Positions 11,729 to 24,190 of a stretch of DNA of 64,000 bases are shown one piece after another. This DNA comes from Okapia johnstoni (taxonomy: Eukaryota > Chordata > Mammalia > Artiodactyla > Giraffidae). A program made the position numbers and the translations under genes. The stretch is taken from the NCBI GenBank assembly GCA_024291935.2, contig CM044316.1:77020501-77084500 (forward strand), written 5' to 3'. The stretch's first letter is position 1; each line of letters begins with the position of its first letter. The notes under the pieces are model-generated. The model was given only the letters and a program-made list of their open reading frames with translations, was not told the DNA's origin and did no database searches.

Positions 11729-13659
11729 CTGCCCCAAATTGTTAGCCTCATGAAGAACAGGACTATTTCTATATCTTGTTGCCTATAAAATAAGAAAACT
11801 CAAAAATTCCTGGTGAATAAATAAATGAGTTATCACACTGCTGTCATGTACAGCACACTTCTTTGTCAACAAAGCCTAGGCAGGAATTTTAAGAACCGCC
11901 CATATTTGAAACTAATCTTGGACAACCAGCCTCTGAGTGTTATTTGTGATGAAGCAGAAGTTGAAAGGATAACATTCATTCCAGCCTTTCCCTATAAGCT
12001 TAAATTGCGACTGTGCAGTGGCCTCAGCTGCAGAATGCTAGCCAGCACTCTAACCATCACGGCACCCTCTGCCCCTAGAGTGCGCAGGCAGGAGAAGGTC
12101 CTGGAGAGGAGGGAGAACCCATGTGCTCTTCCCATACCTGCTTTAACTTTTCAGGTACACGAACAATGAGTTATGCATGAATGAAACTTGTACTAGCACA
12201 AAGAATTTGACCTTTTCATCCCCTCATATCAAAAGGTAGCAAGATAAAACATTGCAAATTTCCTGCTTAGGATAAAAAGACAAGGAGATCTACAGTTAGT
12301 GATAGTCCTGGTCCATCCAGGTTTTGGGTCAGGTTCTGGAAAGCACCAGAGGAGATGTTGATGAAGGGGAATGTCTGCCCACCGTAATATCAAAATCAAA
12401 AATCTGTATCTGAAGTGATTACTGCAAAAGTCAGCATTAGAATAAGGCACATACCGGGAGGGTGGCTGAAAAAAATTCTCATTCTTGACCTGAATGCAGT
12501 TATAAGGTTTTCACTTGAAACTAGCCATTCAACTACCCATTTGTTTGGCACAATTTTTCTGGACCTGTATTTTATTTGATAATAAGAAGCTTAAATTAAA
12601 ATAACCCAATAGTTGGTACCAATTTTAATAAATAATTCATCTCACTGTAAGAAATAAAAGTGTATGAAGCACAAAAAATTTTACATCTGAATTCAACTTA
12701 TCCCTTTAACTCTGTGTACCTATTAGTTATTTCCATCTGTCATATTATTATGCTTGCTACATGTGTCCTTCCCTCTTCTTCCAGGCCTCAAAGGGAATGA
12801 ATTCCCTTCAGTTAGTACCGTGGGGCTCAGAAGCTAAGCTTGTACTTTCTCAACAGCAGGATGTGTGGAATTAGTGATTTCCATCATGAGCCTGCCCGCC
12901 TTTTCCTTTCCAGACAGAAGAGTCCAAGCTTTTCAGTCCATCACCCTGGACAGCACACCAGTCCCCTGGAACCCCTTAGCTCCCTTCTTTAGCTTTACTT
13001 AGGAATATAGAATCAGGGACAATTAAGTGGTTTTTCCCAGCTTTCTCCTTCTTCCACCAATTTTTTCCCTCCTAAGAAAACTTTAGCTCTAATTATGGAA
13101 TAATTTGAGTGGTTATTTTTTATTTCTCCCCCAACCTCTTGATTTCTCCTTGAATCTCCTTTGTGTCTGTCAGTCAGTTGACATATCCTGAACATCCAAG
13201 TCTGTACATTGTGAGTTTTGCCAATTTCTCAGAGTGATTCTGAATGCTCAGGGCTTTCTTTTTATTTTATCCTTTTACAGTTCCTTTCTCTTCTCAGTAA
13301 ATATGTCTTCCAACCCCTCCTTTTCCTCCCACTGTTTCCTGAAAGAATTAATGAATATCTATACACTCCCTTTGTCAGCCTTCCATCCTCATACCTCCTT
13401 CTCACCCCTGCCACAGTTACATATTTCCTGAAGGAAATTGGATTACTCACTGCATCAAATTGTCACTGACAGACTTTCAAGTTCATATCCCCTCAAGTCT
13501 GTTTTAATTTATTAGCTTGAATTCCTACTTTTAGGATCCTTTTTGACAAAGAAGATATTTAAATCCTTACTGATGATAATAGTCCAAACAATAATTCCTA
13601 CTCAAAGCATATTTCACTCATGAAGTACATGTGTTTTTTTAAATAAAGAAATAATTAAT
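11729..13659. other. Unique sequence, no gene seen
   Basis: The longest frame is 114 codons on the plus strand (11825-12169); it has no recognised domain and no splice or promoter context. Frames near 13013-13469 lie in pyrimidine-rich DNA and read through on both strands, typical of chance frames. Confidence 0.55.
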
Positions 13660-13790
13660 CTTCTTAACCTTCCAGGGAGCCAAGGGAAAAGTGAAATTAT
13701 TCCCATTTTGCATATGAAATCACTGAGGTAAAACAACACATATTTCCCCAGTGGCTAAATAGACTAGAAAAGAAATGAATGATTGACTTC
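13660..13790 (+). repeat. MIR SINE relic
   Basis: The order 'aaccttccagg', 'ttattcccattttgcatatgaa', 'cactgaggtaaaac' follows the MIR core in its standard orientation. Diverged ancient mammalian SINE, inactive. Confidence 0.5.
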
Positions 13791-14400
13791 TAGTTATATG
13801 GGCCATGAAGAAAAAAGTTCTTGAAACTCAAGAAAATTCAGATGAACCCTTTGTGCCAATGACTTACCATAGCCTCCCTTGAAATGATTATAGTGAATAT
13901 TTATTCAAGAAATTCTGAGATAGCTCATGTGTGTCATGCTACCCTGAGGATGAAATGTCAAATGACTGGGAATAAGAGAAATGTCAGGAAGAACATGACC
14001 CAGAGAGGCGATTAATATGGAGTTCATCCATTGAGATATAAAATTTAAATGAAAATCTTTGACTTAATGCAACCTGAGAATGAAGAAAGCCTGGAGATAC
14101 TTCTAAGACCTGAAATAATGCCTTTCCAACGTTCAGAGACCTGCTTGAACGTTCTCTCAGCCTCTTTCTCCTCACACAATGCTCCTTCTGACTTGGGAGG
14201 CTGTGTCACAATGGAAAAATGAAAAAAAAAAATCAGTCTTAATTTTATTTGTACAGGAAAATTGAAGGGAAATACAAATGATTCCCTAATCAGGTCTGTG
14301 ACATTGCAGGTACATAAGTGTAGAATTGATGGAGTGCAGAAAAACAAAACAGAAAACTACAACTGAAACTTGTCTTAAATAGTTTTGGATATAGGTTCTA
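13791..14400. other. Unique sequence
   Basis: No gene or repeat is called. Minus-strand frames of 63 and 100 codons overlap one another here; neither shows a domain. Confidence 0.5.
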
Positions 14401-16120
14401 GCTAGAGATCTCTTTAAGAATATTAGAGATACCAAGGGAACATATCATGCAAAATGGGCTCAATAGAGGACAGAAATGGTATGAACCTAACAGAAGCAGA
14501 AAATATTAACAAGAGGTGGCAAGAATACACAGAAGAACGGTACAAAGAAGATCTTCACAACCCAGATAATCACGATGGTGTGATCACTCACCTAGAGCCA
14601 GACATCCTGGAATGTGAAGTCAAGTGGGCCTTAGAAAGCATCACTACGAACAAAGCTAGTGGAGGTGATGGAATTCCAGTTAAGCTATTTCAAATCCTGA
14701 AAGATGACGCTGTGAAAGTGCTGCACTCAATATGCCAGCAAATATGGAAAACTCAACAGTGGCCACAGGATTGGAAAAGGTCAGTTTTCATCCCAATCCC
14801 AAAGAAAGGCAATGTCAAAGAATGCTCAAACTACCACACAATTGCACCCATCTCACACACGAGTAAATTAATGCTTAAGATTCTCCAAGCCAGGCTTCAG
14901 CAATACGTGAACCGTGAACTTCCAGATGTTCAAGCTGGCTTTAGAAAAGGCAAAGGAACCAGAGATCAAATTGCCAACATTTGCTGGATCATAGAAAAAG
15001 CAAGAGAGTTTCAGAAAAACATCTACCTCTGCTTTATTGACTATGCCAAAGCCTTTGACTGTATGGATCACAATAAACCGAGGAAAATTCTGAAAGAGAT
15101 GGGAATACCAGACGACCTGACCTGCCTCTAGAGAAACCTGTATGCAGGTCAGGAAACAACAGCTAGAACTGGACATGGAACAACAGACTGGTTCCAAATA
15201 GGAAAAGGAGTACGTCAAGGCTGTATATTGTCACCCTGCTTATTTAACTTACATGCAGAGAATGTCATGAGAAATGCTGAGCTGGAAGAAGCATAAGCTG
15301 GAATCATGATTGCCAGGAGAATTATCAATAACCTCAGATATGCAGATGACACCACCCTTATGGCAGAAAGTGAAGAAGAACTAAAGAGCCTCTTGATGAA
15401 AGTAAAAGAGGAGAGTGAAAAAGTTGGCTTAAAGCTCAACATTCAGAAAACTAAGATCATGCCATCCGGTCCCATCACTTCATGGCAGATAGATGGGCAA
15501 ACATTGGAAACAGTGGCTTACTTCATTTTTCTGGGCTCCAAAATCACTGCAGATGGTGACTGCAGCCATGAAATTAAAAGACGCTTACTCCTTGGAAGGA
15601 AAGTTATGACCAACCTAGATAGCATATTAAAAAGCAGAGACATTACTTTGCCAACAAAGCTCTGTCTAGTCAAGGCTGTGGTTTTTCCAGTGGTCATGTA
15701 TGGATGTGAGAGTTGGACTATAAAGAAAGCTGAGCACCGAAGAATTGATGCTTTTGAACTGTGGTATTGGAGAAGACTCTTGAGAGTCCCTTGGACTGCA
15801 AGGAGATCAAACCAGTTCATCCTATGGGAAATCAGTCCTGGGTGTTCATTGGAAGGACTGATGTTGAAGCTGAAACTCCAATACTTTGGCCACCTGATGC
15901 AAAGAGCTGACTCATTGGAAAAGACCCTGATGCTGGGAAAGATTGAGGGCAGGAGGAGAAGGGGACAACAGAGGATGAGATGGTTGGATGGCATCATCTA
16001 CTTGATGGACATGGGTTTGGGTGGACTCCAGGAGTTGGTGATGGACAGGGAGGCCTGGCGTGCTGCAGTTCATGGGGTCACAAAGAGTTGGACACAACTG
16101 AGCAACTGAACTGAACTGAT
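14401..16120 (+). mobile_element. BovB LINE, RT half of ORF2, two nonsense mutations
   Basis: A 5'-truncated BovB (RTE clade, non-LTR) of about 1.7 kb. The frame from 14454 encodes the reverse transcriptase: an 'FIDYAKAFD' motif A (about 15038-15065), a 'GVRQGCILSPC' motif B (about 15207-15240), and the catalytic 'YADD' box at about 15339-15350. A C-terminal region containing '[15 protein letters not shown]' follows and ends at 16109. Interruptions are few: a one-base loss next to 14453, a TAG at 15129-15131 and a TAA at 15294-15296, all else being in one frame. The endonuclease half is missing. The element ends in the CTGAA/CTGAACTGA repeat. The low damage suggests a comparatively young copy, but it cannot make a full protein. 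Confidence 0.95.
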
Positions 16121-16420
16121 TGCAACACCTAACATAAAGGCAAGAAGCCTTTAGAAAAATCTCTTGGTGCAGGCCAAATCGACATTAGATTTTATTTCTT
16201 GCTTTCAAGAGTGCTTTTTTTCTGCATGGATCAGTTGATTCCCTCTCAGTGAAAGCAGCTGATCCTTTCAACAAGTATTTCCACCTCGTATCCAGACATC
16301 AGTTCATAGCACTTTATTTGCCCAGGGTTCCTGCTGATTAACAAGCCATCCAGAGCAAAATGTGGCCTCAGTTGTAACTCTTATTTCCCATATTTCTTAC
16401 TAGCATTCTATTATCAGTTA

Positions 16421-16806
16421 TCAGTTCAGTCGCTCAGTCGTGTCCGACTCTTTGCAACCCCATGAACCACAGCACGCCAGGCCTCTCTGTCTATCACCAA
16501 CTCCCAGAGTTTACCCAAACTCGTGTCCATTGAGTCGGTGATGTCATCCAACCATCTCATCCTCTGTCGTCCCCTTCTCCTCCTGCTTCAATCTTTCCCA
16601 GCATCAGGGTCTTTTCAAATGAGTCAGGCTCTTCACATTAGGTGGCCAAAGTATTGGAGTTTCAGCTTCAGCATCAATCCTTCCAATGAATATTTCAGGA
16701 CTGATCTCCTTTAGGATGGACTGGTTGGATCTCCTTGCAGTCCAAGGGACTCTCAAGAGTCTTCTCCAACACCACAGTTAAAAAGCATCAATTCTTCTGC
16801 GCTCAG
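16421..16806 (-). mobile_element. BovB LINE, 3' end fragment
   Basis: Reverse complement of the last ~385 bp of BovB ORF2 plus 3' terminus; the plus strand starts with the CAGTT terminal unit and reads back to the region coding 'RRIDAFEL'. It lies 300 bp downstream of the plus-strand copy at 14401-16120, 3' end facing 3' end. Confidence 0.92.
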
Positions 16807-17221
16807 TATTATACACACTTGTGTACAGTGGAGTCATTGACATCTTATTTCTTTCTCACTCTCAGGGGGAATTCACACCACCTCTAACTTTCTTTTACTG
16901 TTCTTGAAACCATAACCATGGTCAACCTTTACCAAGGAATAAACGGAACTTTGAGAGGGCTTCCTCTCATGTTGCACACTTCCTGTGCAAATCAAGACAT
17001 CATTATTCTGAGTTCTTGTTTGTGACCTTATGAGACCCATTAATAAAAATCTAGATAGTCAGAAAAACACTGTCTTGCTGGACCTTTCCAGAAAACTGTG
17101 TTCCTCTTTGATAAATTCAAGAAACCTAAGTCAGGAGGCAGAAATTTTAAACAAAAGAATAAATGTCCAGAAGGGATATTACAGCCATAAGCGGTCCCTC
17201 TGAGGGAACATTCAAGTGCAC
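16807..17221. other. Unique sequence
   Basis: No gene or repeat recognised. Confidence 0.5.
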
Positions 17222-17233
17222 AATAAGAATATG

Positions 17234-17352
17234 CTTGTTAAGTCACTTCAGTCGTGTCCAGCTCTTTGCGACCCCATGGACTGTAGCCCTCCACACTGTC
17301 CATGGGATTCTCCAGGCAAGGATACTAGAGTGGGTTGCCATTTCCTTCTCCA
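17234..17352 (-). mobile_element. Bov-tA/Bov-A SINE, tRNA head missing
   Basis: Reverse complement of the BovB-related half of Bov-tA ('cttcagtcgtgtcca' to 'ccatttccttctcc'). It is flanked by a 12-bp direct repeat with one mismatch (17222-17233 and 17353-17364), so it inserted as a short element, without the tRNA-derived head. Confidence 0.9.
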
Positions 17353-17364
17353 AATAAGAGTATG

Positions 17365-18645
17365 GAAAACATCAAATTGACAGGGTCCTTGTTATGTTCC
17401 ATTTCCTGAGTCCTCGCCCCATCCTCAAAATGCTTGAAAAATCTTTTGGTTCTAATAACCATTCTAGGTGCCATAATAATCTTTAAGAATGTTAAGACTC
17501 CTCTTTGAGGGATTGGATTGGTTGGAATGGTGGAGCAAAAAGGGCCAGGTGCCCCATGCATATGCATATTATGCAAATGTGTACATCTATGTTGCAAAAT
17601 GAGAAAAGAAAGAAAAAAGAGAGAATTGCAGAATTATTTTTTTAAGTCCGACAGGACACCATTTCATTTTTTTTATATTGAGATATCATCTGACCTCCAT
17701 CCCAAATAGAGGCGCTCATAGCTTTTTGCTATGAACACGGAAAACCATTAGTGCTGACAGGCTGATCATATTCTCAAAAGGTCAGGATCTGCTGTAGTAG
17801 TGCTTTCCTTCATCATTTGTCATTTCTCTGGGGTCCTTTTAACTTTAGTGTCAACATATGTGTTCCTCACATCTGAGTTGACATCCTCACTTCAAAAGCA
17901 TGTTTTATTCCTGTTGCTTCAAATGCATCAAATAAGATAACCTGTTTTAATAATTAAAAATAATTTTATGGAGAGAAATATCTGTCATGTTGAAAATGAA
18001 TCAACACACTAATCATTATTTTCCTTTGATGTCTATCTGGAATTTCTCTCCAAATTTGGTGAGGCAAAGAATGGACAGATACAATGCATCTTTGCTGAGG
18101 TGAAAATGGACAGGTATCATTAAGCTCCTTTAACAAGTGGGGCCACACAGGAGACTCTCCTGAAAGAGTCATCTGGAGATGAAAGCTAAATCTTCTCATC
18201 CTCCTTTAATGCTATCTTCATCTGAAGCAATGCCTGAGGATTATAATGTTGGAGCATGGATTAGTATTATATAACTTCAAGTTGTAATACAAGATTCTCC
18301 CTCCAGTTTCAGTTCAGGAAGGTAGATGGAAAGAAAAAGAATGAAAGGGGCTTGATGTCTGGTTGAATTGGGGGCCAGAGATGAAGGGGGAGGAATTAAT
18401 TACCCTCTCCCTGCTGTCCTTGGTTTCTATAACCTTCCATCCCAAATCTTTTGTTCTGCCCATTTCCCAACAGTGCTTTTTTTTTTAATTCAATCTTTAA
18501 TCCTCAATTTGCCAACCAAGAGCTTGCAAATATTCATAATACAATTCAAAACCTAGCTTCTGTGGAAAGATTTCCATGCTGGTTATTCCTTCTACAAAAA
18601 TGAAAGCACTCTACCATTTTCCAGATACTTTCATGTACAGCTGAG
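17365..18645. other. Unique AT-rich sequence
   Basis: No gene or repeat is called. T-rich runs near 17660-17680 and 18478-18487. Confidence 0.5.
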
Positions 18646-18775
18646 AACTGAAAGAGCTGGAAGGGATTTTTGAGATCACCTAGTCCAGGTCTGGGTTTTT
18701 AAAACGAGGATCCCAATGTTCAGACAGATGAAATGATTCCCCTAAATCATACAAATGTAAAGCAACTCCTTTGAC
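18646..18775. repeat. Ancient mammalian repeat relic (MIR-like wording)
   Basis: The phrase 'gctggaagggatttttgagatcacctagtccag' is broken across 18656-18690 and is followed by worn 'gatgaaatgattcccc' wording. This is a widespread old mammalian repeat phrase; the family is uncertain. A similar phrase recurs at 44640-44760. Confidence 0.4.
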
Positions 18776-19071
18776 TCTGTCCTTGGTAATTTTTTCTATT
18801 TTTTTAAATGGAAAAGGTTAGTCCTACTGGGATTTTTTGGTTTGTTTTTTGTTTTTATGGAAATGAGGAGAATTGCCACCCCTTCTATGCAGGAGGGTTG
18901 TTTGAGATCCCATCATTCAGGAATAACAGTGGAACAGAGGCCAAAAGACCCTGAAGACCCTAGTCTGGTCCAAGTTCCATGTAGCCTGGAGAGTGACCAG
19001 AGCCTTTGGAGGATGTTGAATGTTGATGACTGCATCTGCCTGACGGAGAACCATAGAATTTTATGCTTTAA

Positions 19072-19165
19072 AACACATGTACACCCATGGCTGATTCATG
19101 TGAGTGTATGGCAAAAACCACCACAATAGTGTAAAGTAATTAGCCTCCAATTAAAATCAAAAAAA
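19072..19165 (+). mobile_element. Ruminant L1 3' end, ~95 bp
   Basis: It matches, in direct orientation, the last part of the L1 3'UTR also present (inverted) at 27530-27630: 'acacatgtacacccatggct', then 'gtatggcaaaaaccaccaca', then 'gtaattagcctcc', ending in an A-rich tail. It is an extremely 5'-truncated L1 insertion. Confidence 0.8.
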
Positions 19166-20946
19166 AATCCTATCTTAACAAAATCAAGGACAGAAGAATA
19201 CCATTCAGATACTATTTATCTCCTAGGCATTTTTTGTGCCCTGAAATGTGGTGAATCTCCCTGGACCACATATTGACTCTATTTTTCCAAAAAAAGAGTA
19301 TCTTTTATTCCTTTAAAACTGCACCTTCAGGTGGTAAGGAGGAAATCTGCCACTTCATTCTCCAAGCTCCCTCATCAATGGGAAAGATAAAGATATATGG
19401 TACTCCATGCTCAACTCCTAACTCAACCACAGGTGGCTATCACACACCTAGAGTGACAGTCCTCACCCACCGTGAGACACACACAGCCTCCAACTCCTCT
19501 TTTCACACTGGGAGGGAAAGAAGGCCACACAGGACCAGGAATGTACACCCTCTCTGTCTCTCTGCTCACCACTCTCACCTGTTTTCTGCACTTGTAGCAT
19601 TAAGTACACTTCTTTAGACGTTTGACAAGCTGCACCTTTAGGTTTCATGTGATTTTGGTCCCATCATCTTTTCCAGAAATTGGTTTCATTCCCAGCTGAT
19701 CTTAGCTGCTAGATCTTTCTCCACTCTTTCAAATTTCTTCCTGTTCAAACTTAAATCCATTATTTCTATTCTTATCTTTGCTAACTAATAAAAGTGGCTT
19801 CTTCTCCTTTGGGAAACTACCAAGCTGTGTGTAACTACGTTCACACTTTCTTGTGTATTTTCTCTCATACTTTTATCATGAATTTTGAAGGAGAAAACCT
19901 TTCTTTAATTAAAACATATACACAATTTCATTCTTTCTTAGAACTCCCTTCCATGTTTATTTTCCAAAATATTCATCTCCTTAGAGAAATGCCGAGTAAT
20001 AGAAAAGATGTTTCTTGGATACTGTTTAAAACATACAGTCTGTTATCAAAACTACTATCAAAAGTCAACTACTGGGTAACTTGACTATGGAAATTGAAGT
20101 AACAGTCTACACAGAGATTATTTGACTACTTTACAGTTTCCCAGGATGACATACTCCTCCAATTCTGATTTCTATAATGAATTACTATAATTTGATTTGA
20201 GATGAATAGAGTCACTTTCCCTATCTCTATCTCCTGAGTTGTCAGTGATTTTAACGGAGAATTTAATTACGTTGCTTATGAAATGATACAGCGAATCAGT
20301 TAGCAAGTATTTATCAATGACAATTAAAAATAACAATTTAAACATTTTAAGTAACAGTTAATTAAATCAATTAGCAGAGTATTTACTGTGTATGTAATAC
20401 TACTAGACTTAAATAGGAATATAATAAAAGTTTTCCTTTCCCGTCCCCTTAGTCCCAGTATAATCTCCAGGGACAGAAATATCCCTGCCATCCCCTTCCT
20501 GATTCTCAAATTTCTTAACTTATTCCCCACTCCCAACACACAAATCAATCATATCAGATGACCACACCCTGACTCACATGAGGCTCCATCTGGCAAAAGT
20601 TAAACATCTTACCCCTTTCCCCCAACACAATCTGCTGCTTTCTACCATCACAAAGTCAATTTCAAGTTACTGAATACTCAGTGCATCCCCAGCCCCACCC
20701 AGACCTGGCCTCTCCCCTTTCAGATACACTCCCATTCATAATCACCAGCTATGTGAGATACTTCTGTCATCTTTCTCACTCCACTCTGGACTCTGTTGAC
20801 CTCCTGATCTGCAGTTCTACACCAGCATGCTTCACACACAGAACAAGAACCCTTGAGAGTCTATAATGATTTTCCAAAGGATACACAACCAAGAATGGTT
20901 TTAAGTATGATTTCCAGATCCTCACCTTCCATATATATTCTTTTAT
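19166..20946. other. Unique sequence
   Basis: No gene recognised; frames of 60-114 codons on both strands lack domains. The 114-codon frame at 19273-19617 is Ser/Thr/His-rich and overlaps a minus-strand frame. Confidence 0.5.
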
Positions 20947-20962
20947 AAAGCTGATCTGTCTG

Positions 20963-21235
20963 GGCTTCCCTGGTGGTCTGGTGGTTAAGAATCTGCCTGC
21001 CAATGCAGGGGACATGGTTTCGATTCCTGGTCCGGGAAGATCCCACATGCCTCAGAGCAACTAAGCCTGAGTACCACAACTGCTGAGGCTCCAGCACCCG
21101 AGAGCCTGTGCTCTGCAACAAGAGAAGCCACCGCAACAAAGAAGGGCCCCCACTCAAGCAGCTAGAGAAGCCTGTGCACAGCAACAAGGACCCAGTGCAG
21201 CCACAAGTAAATATAAATAAAATCTTAAAAGACTA
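20963..21235 (+). mobile_element. CHR-type tRNA-Glu SINE
   Basis: Starts 'gggcttccctggtggtctgg', carries the B-box-like 'ggtttcgattcc' and the CHR-specific body ('gcaacaagagaagccaccgc', 'gcagccacaagtaaatataaat'). About 270 bp, full length. An imperfect direct repeat (about 20947-20958 and 21236-21247) looks like its target duplication. Cetartiodactyl-wide family, older than Bov-tA. Confidence 0.88.
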
Positions 21236-21249
21236 AAAACTGATCCGAG

Positions 21250-22774
21250 AATGGTTTTAGATGGAAGTCATCATGACCGTTCTCCTTTCCCACCTCACTT
21301 TTCTCAATTTCTCATTTGTCCTTCCCTAAATAGATACATACACATATACCTACTTAGAAACATAGGTAGATAGGTAAATAAAATCTCCCTCACTCCAAAT
21401 TTTACTGTATTGCATGTTTGGAGATATTAAAAAAACAAAAAACTCAGGGCCCAAAATTCAAGAACATGGATTCTAAAGCCCCCTTTAATCAAGACTTTAT
21501 ACATCTCTGCTAGGCCTCATAGTTTTCTTTATCTTATACCCATTTCTGTTAAGAGTCCAGTATGGTATAGAAATAGGAGGTTTTGGCCTCTGTAGGGATG
21601 TTAATGGATTTAGTGCAGCAGAGAGTGATAATGAGCTTAAGGACTTCATCTCTTCCTTTACTCAACTATTTACCAAAAAACACATCACTGTTAAAGAAAA
21701 GCCTTAAGAGAATAAAGCAGGAGAGTGTATGGCCAAGAATACTAAAAGTAGTGAAAACTTTCTTCATTTAGGCAACAAACTCTTAGTGAGCTCAGTGACT
21801 TGCCTATCTGAAAGTGAGCCTGAAGAAGTGAGAAGTGAGGGAAGTGTGTACTAACACATTCATTTGAACTGATAAATGTAGTCAGATTTGTCTGAGAGAA
21901 AGTCAGCCTAATTTAGTCAACTGGCTTGACAATGAAAACTGGCCTTGCCTATTTGGGTACATGACAGATGTGTTCTGTAATCTGAATGAGTTAAATCTGT
22001 AGTTCCAAAGTTCTGATGAAAAAATATTTAAAGCATGTGATACAATAAATGCAATTTATCCAAAAATTACTGTATTGGCAAAGGAAGATTGAAATTAACA
22101 GTGTCTCAATGTTCCCAACAATTTCTGAATACTTAAGTTTTTTTCAAAAGTGCCTTTAGATGAAGGAGAAACAGGTACAGTTAATAGTTATTTGATGAGT
22201 CTCAGGGAAACCTTTTTGTTACGATGACCAGAAATCCAGAAGCTGAATAAATATAAAGGTTGTTTTATAAATTCTCTCACTGCTCTTTGCTCTCAACAAA
22301 ATTGAAGAAGATCTCTTCATGATGACAGATTATTAAAAATAATTTTTGGTGATATATTACTGTGGTTTTTGGTATAAACTTAGAATGAGTTCAAATAATT
22401 GTGAGAGGTTGTTATGAAAAATAAACAAATTCCCTTCATTCTTTTTCAGGCCTTCTGATCTTTTCCACATGCTCACATCCACAGTGGGAATACAACTGAT
22501 ATTGAACCATCTTTTATTACAAGTACTCACCTCAAGAAAAGGTTATCCATGTGATTCTAAAATAAATTTCTAATAACATTATTTTCTAATGTTTAATAAT
22601 ATTAGAGCAAAACGTAAAATATATTTATTACCAATTGTGTAGTAATAAAAAATCTTAAAGAAAACTCAGTGTTGAAGAAGCAAGGGTTAAGACTTAGAGC
22701 ACTGTGGTTACAAAATAATCAAATTTTTTAATTTCAACTAGGATAGAATTCTGTGAGAAAAATGGAATAGAAAT
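21250..22774. other. Unique AT-rich sequence
   Basis: No gene or clear repeat is seen; contains short GATA/TAGA-like runs around 21360. Confidence 0.5.
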
Positions 22775-23272
22775 ACAGGTGGTACATATATATACATATA
22801 TAATAGAATATTAGTCAGCCATTAAAAAGAATGAAGTAATGCCATTTGTAGCAATATGGAAGGACCTGAGATTATCATACTAAGTAAAGTAAGTCAGGAA
22901 GAGAAAGACAAATATCATATGATATCACTTATATGAAGAATATCAAAAAAATGATACAAATGGACTTATCTACCCAACAGACTCACAGACTTAGAGAATG
23001 GACTTGTGGTTACCAGAGAGGAAGGGCTGGTGGGAGGGACGAGATCCAGAGTTTAAGACTGAAATGTACACACTGCTATATTTAAAACAGGCAACCAACA
23101 AGGACTTACTGTATAGCACAGAGAACTCTGTTCAAAACTCTGAAATAATTTCAATGGGAAAGAATTTGCAAAAGAAGAGATACAGGTGTATGTACAATTG
23201 AATCACTTTGCTGTACACCTTAAACTAATACAATATTGTTAATTAATTACACTCCAGTATTAAATAAAAACA
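22775..23272 (+). mobile_element. Old L1 3' end (ORF2 tail and 3'UTR)
   Basis: The order is diagnostic of cetartiodactyl L1 3' ends: 'cagccattaaaaagaatgaa', 'ggaaggacctgagattatca', 'gatatcacttatatgaag', 'cttgtggttaccagag', 'tgtatagcacagagaac', 'cactttgctgtacacct', and an A-rich tail. About 500 bp, 5' truncated, multiply mutated, inactive. Confidence 0.88.
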
Positions 23273-23394
23273 ATTTAAGGAAATACAGGTTCAAAGAGGT
23301 AAAGAAAAATAGAAACTGGAAGTAAAGAGGCTATTCAGTTGTTTCTATACTTTTAATCTAAATATAGCATCTATTCAGCATATATTCAGAAAAG

Positions 23395-23690
23395 TATAAA
23401 AATCTTAAGGGTAGTTCAATAAATTTTCACAAAGTGATTATGTAAAGCAGCACCCAGATCAAGAATAAGAACATTACCAGCACCCTAAAACACCTAGTAC
23501 TCTCTCGTCTTGACACCCCGAAGGTAACCACTGTCCTTGCTTCCAACATCCCAGCTAAGACGTGCTTGTTTTTTGAACTTTATATAAATGAAATCTTATA
23601 GTATGTGCATTTTTTTCTGTTGCCTTTTACTCAACATTATATTTGTGAAGTTCATCCATTTTAATATATTGTTTAAATGTATCATGTATG
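23395..23690 (-). mobile_element. Old L1M-type fragment, 3' region
   Basis: Reads as the reverse complement of an old L1 3' region: 'gaaggtaaccactgtcctt', 'gaactttatataaatgaaat', 'ttttactcaacattatattt', 'gaagttcatcca'. The same wording recurs at 27400-27510 and 29240-29400. Confidence 0.7.
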
Positions 23691-23699
23691 TATGTATGT

Positions 23700-23910
23700 G
23701 TGTGTGCATGCTCACTCACATCTGACTCTTTGCAACCCTTTGGGCTGTTGCCTGCCAGGCTCCTCTGTCCGTGGGATTTTTCAATAAAGAATATTGGAAT
23801 GGGTTCGCTCCTCTATGGAATCTTCCTGACTCAGGGATTAAACACCATGTCTCCTGCATCTCCTGCACTGCAGCCAGATTCTTTACCTGCTGAGCCATCA
23901 AGGAAGCCCT
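23700..23910 (-). mobile_element. Bov-tA SINE with short (TATG)/(TG) tail
   Basis: Reverse complement of a full-length Bov-tA: 3' part first ('catctgactctttgcaaccc'), tRNA-derived head last ('ctttacctgctgagccatca'). The tail at 23682-23705 has become a TATG/TG microsatellite. A possible target duplication is a TAAATG-type repeat at about 23671 and 23908. The copy is rather diverged, so it is one of the older Bov-tA copies here. Confidence 0.88.
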
Positions 23911-24054
23911 AAATGCACCAAACTAGGTTTTAAATATTTATTTTAAACTAACAATTTTACAACATGCAAGAAACTACATATTTGAATCTGTCAAACATGT
24001 GAAGAAAACTTTGGATGCCCACTTAAAAGTATGGAGGTTTCATTATTTAGTGTC

Positions 24055-24190
24055 CATGGGCTTCAGTTTTATCATATGTTAAACGGGGTTAAATACTGTT
24101 TTTCTCATATAGTGGCTATGAGGCTTTACACAGAAAGTGCTTAGCATAGTTTGTGACACATGTTATAAACAGCAGCCATGGTTTTGGTTG
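24055..24190 (-). repeat. MIR SINE relic
   Basis: Text such as 'gcttcagttttatcatatgtt' then 'ggctatgaggctttacac' then 'agtgcttagcatagt' follows the reverse complement of the MIR core. Diverged, inactive. Confidence 0.6.

Noticed and set aside
11825..12169. 114-codon plus-strand frame in unique DNA
   Set aside because: No domain, no start or splice context, and length within chance expectation for a 64-kb window.
14454..16109. Two long plus-strand frames that could be reported as host genes
   Set aside because: They are the BovB reverse transcriptase frame (motif A, motif B and YADD visible) interrupted by two stop codons.
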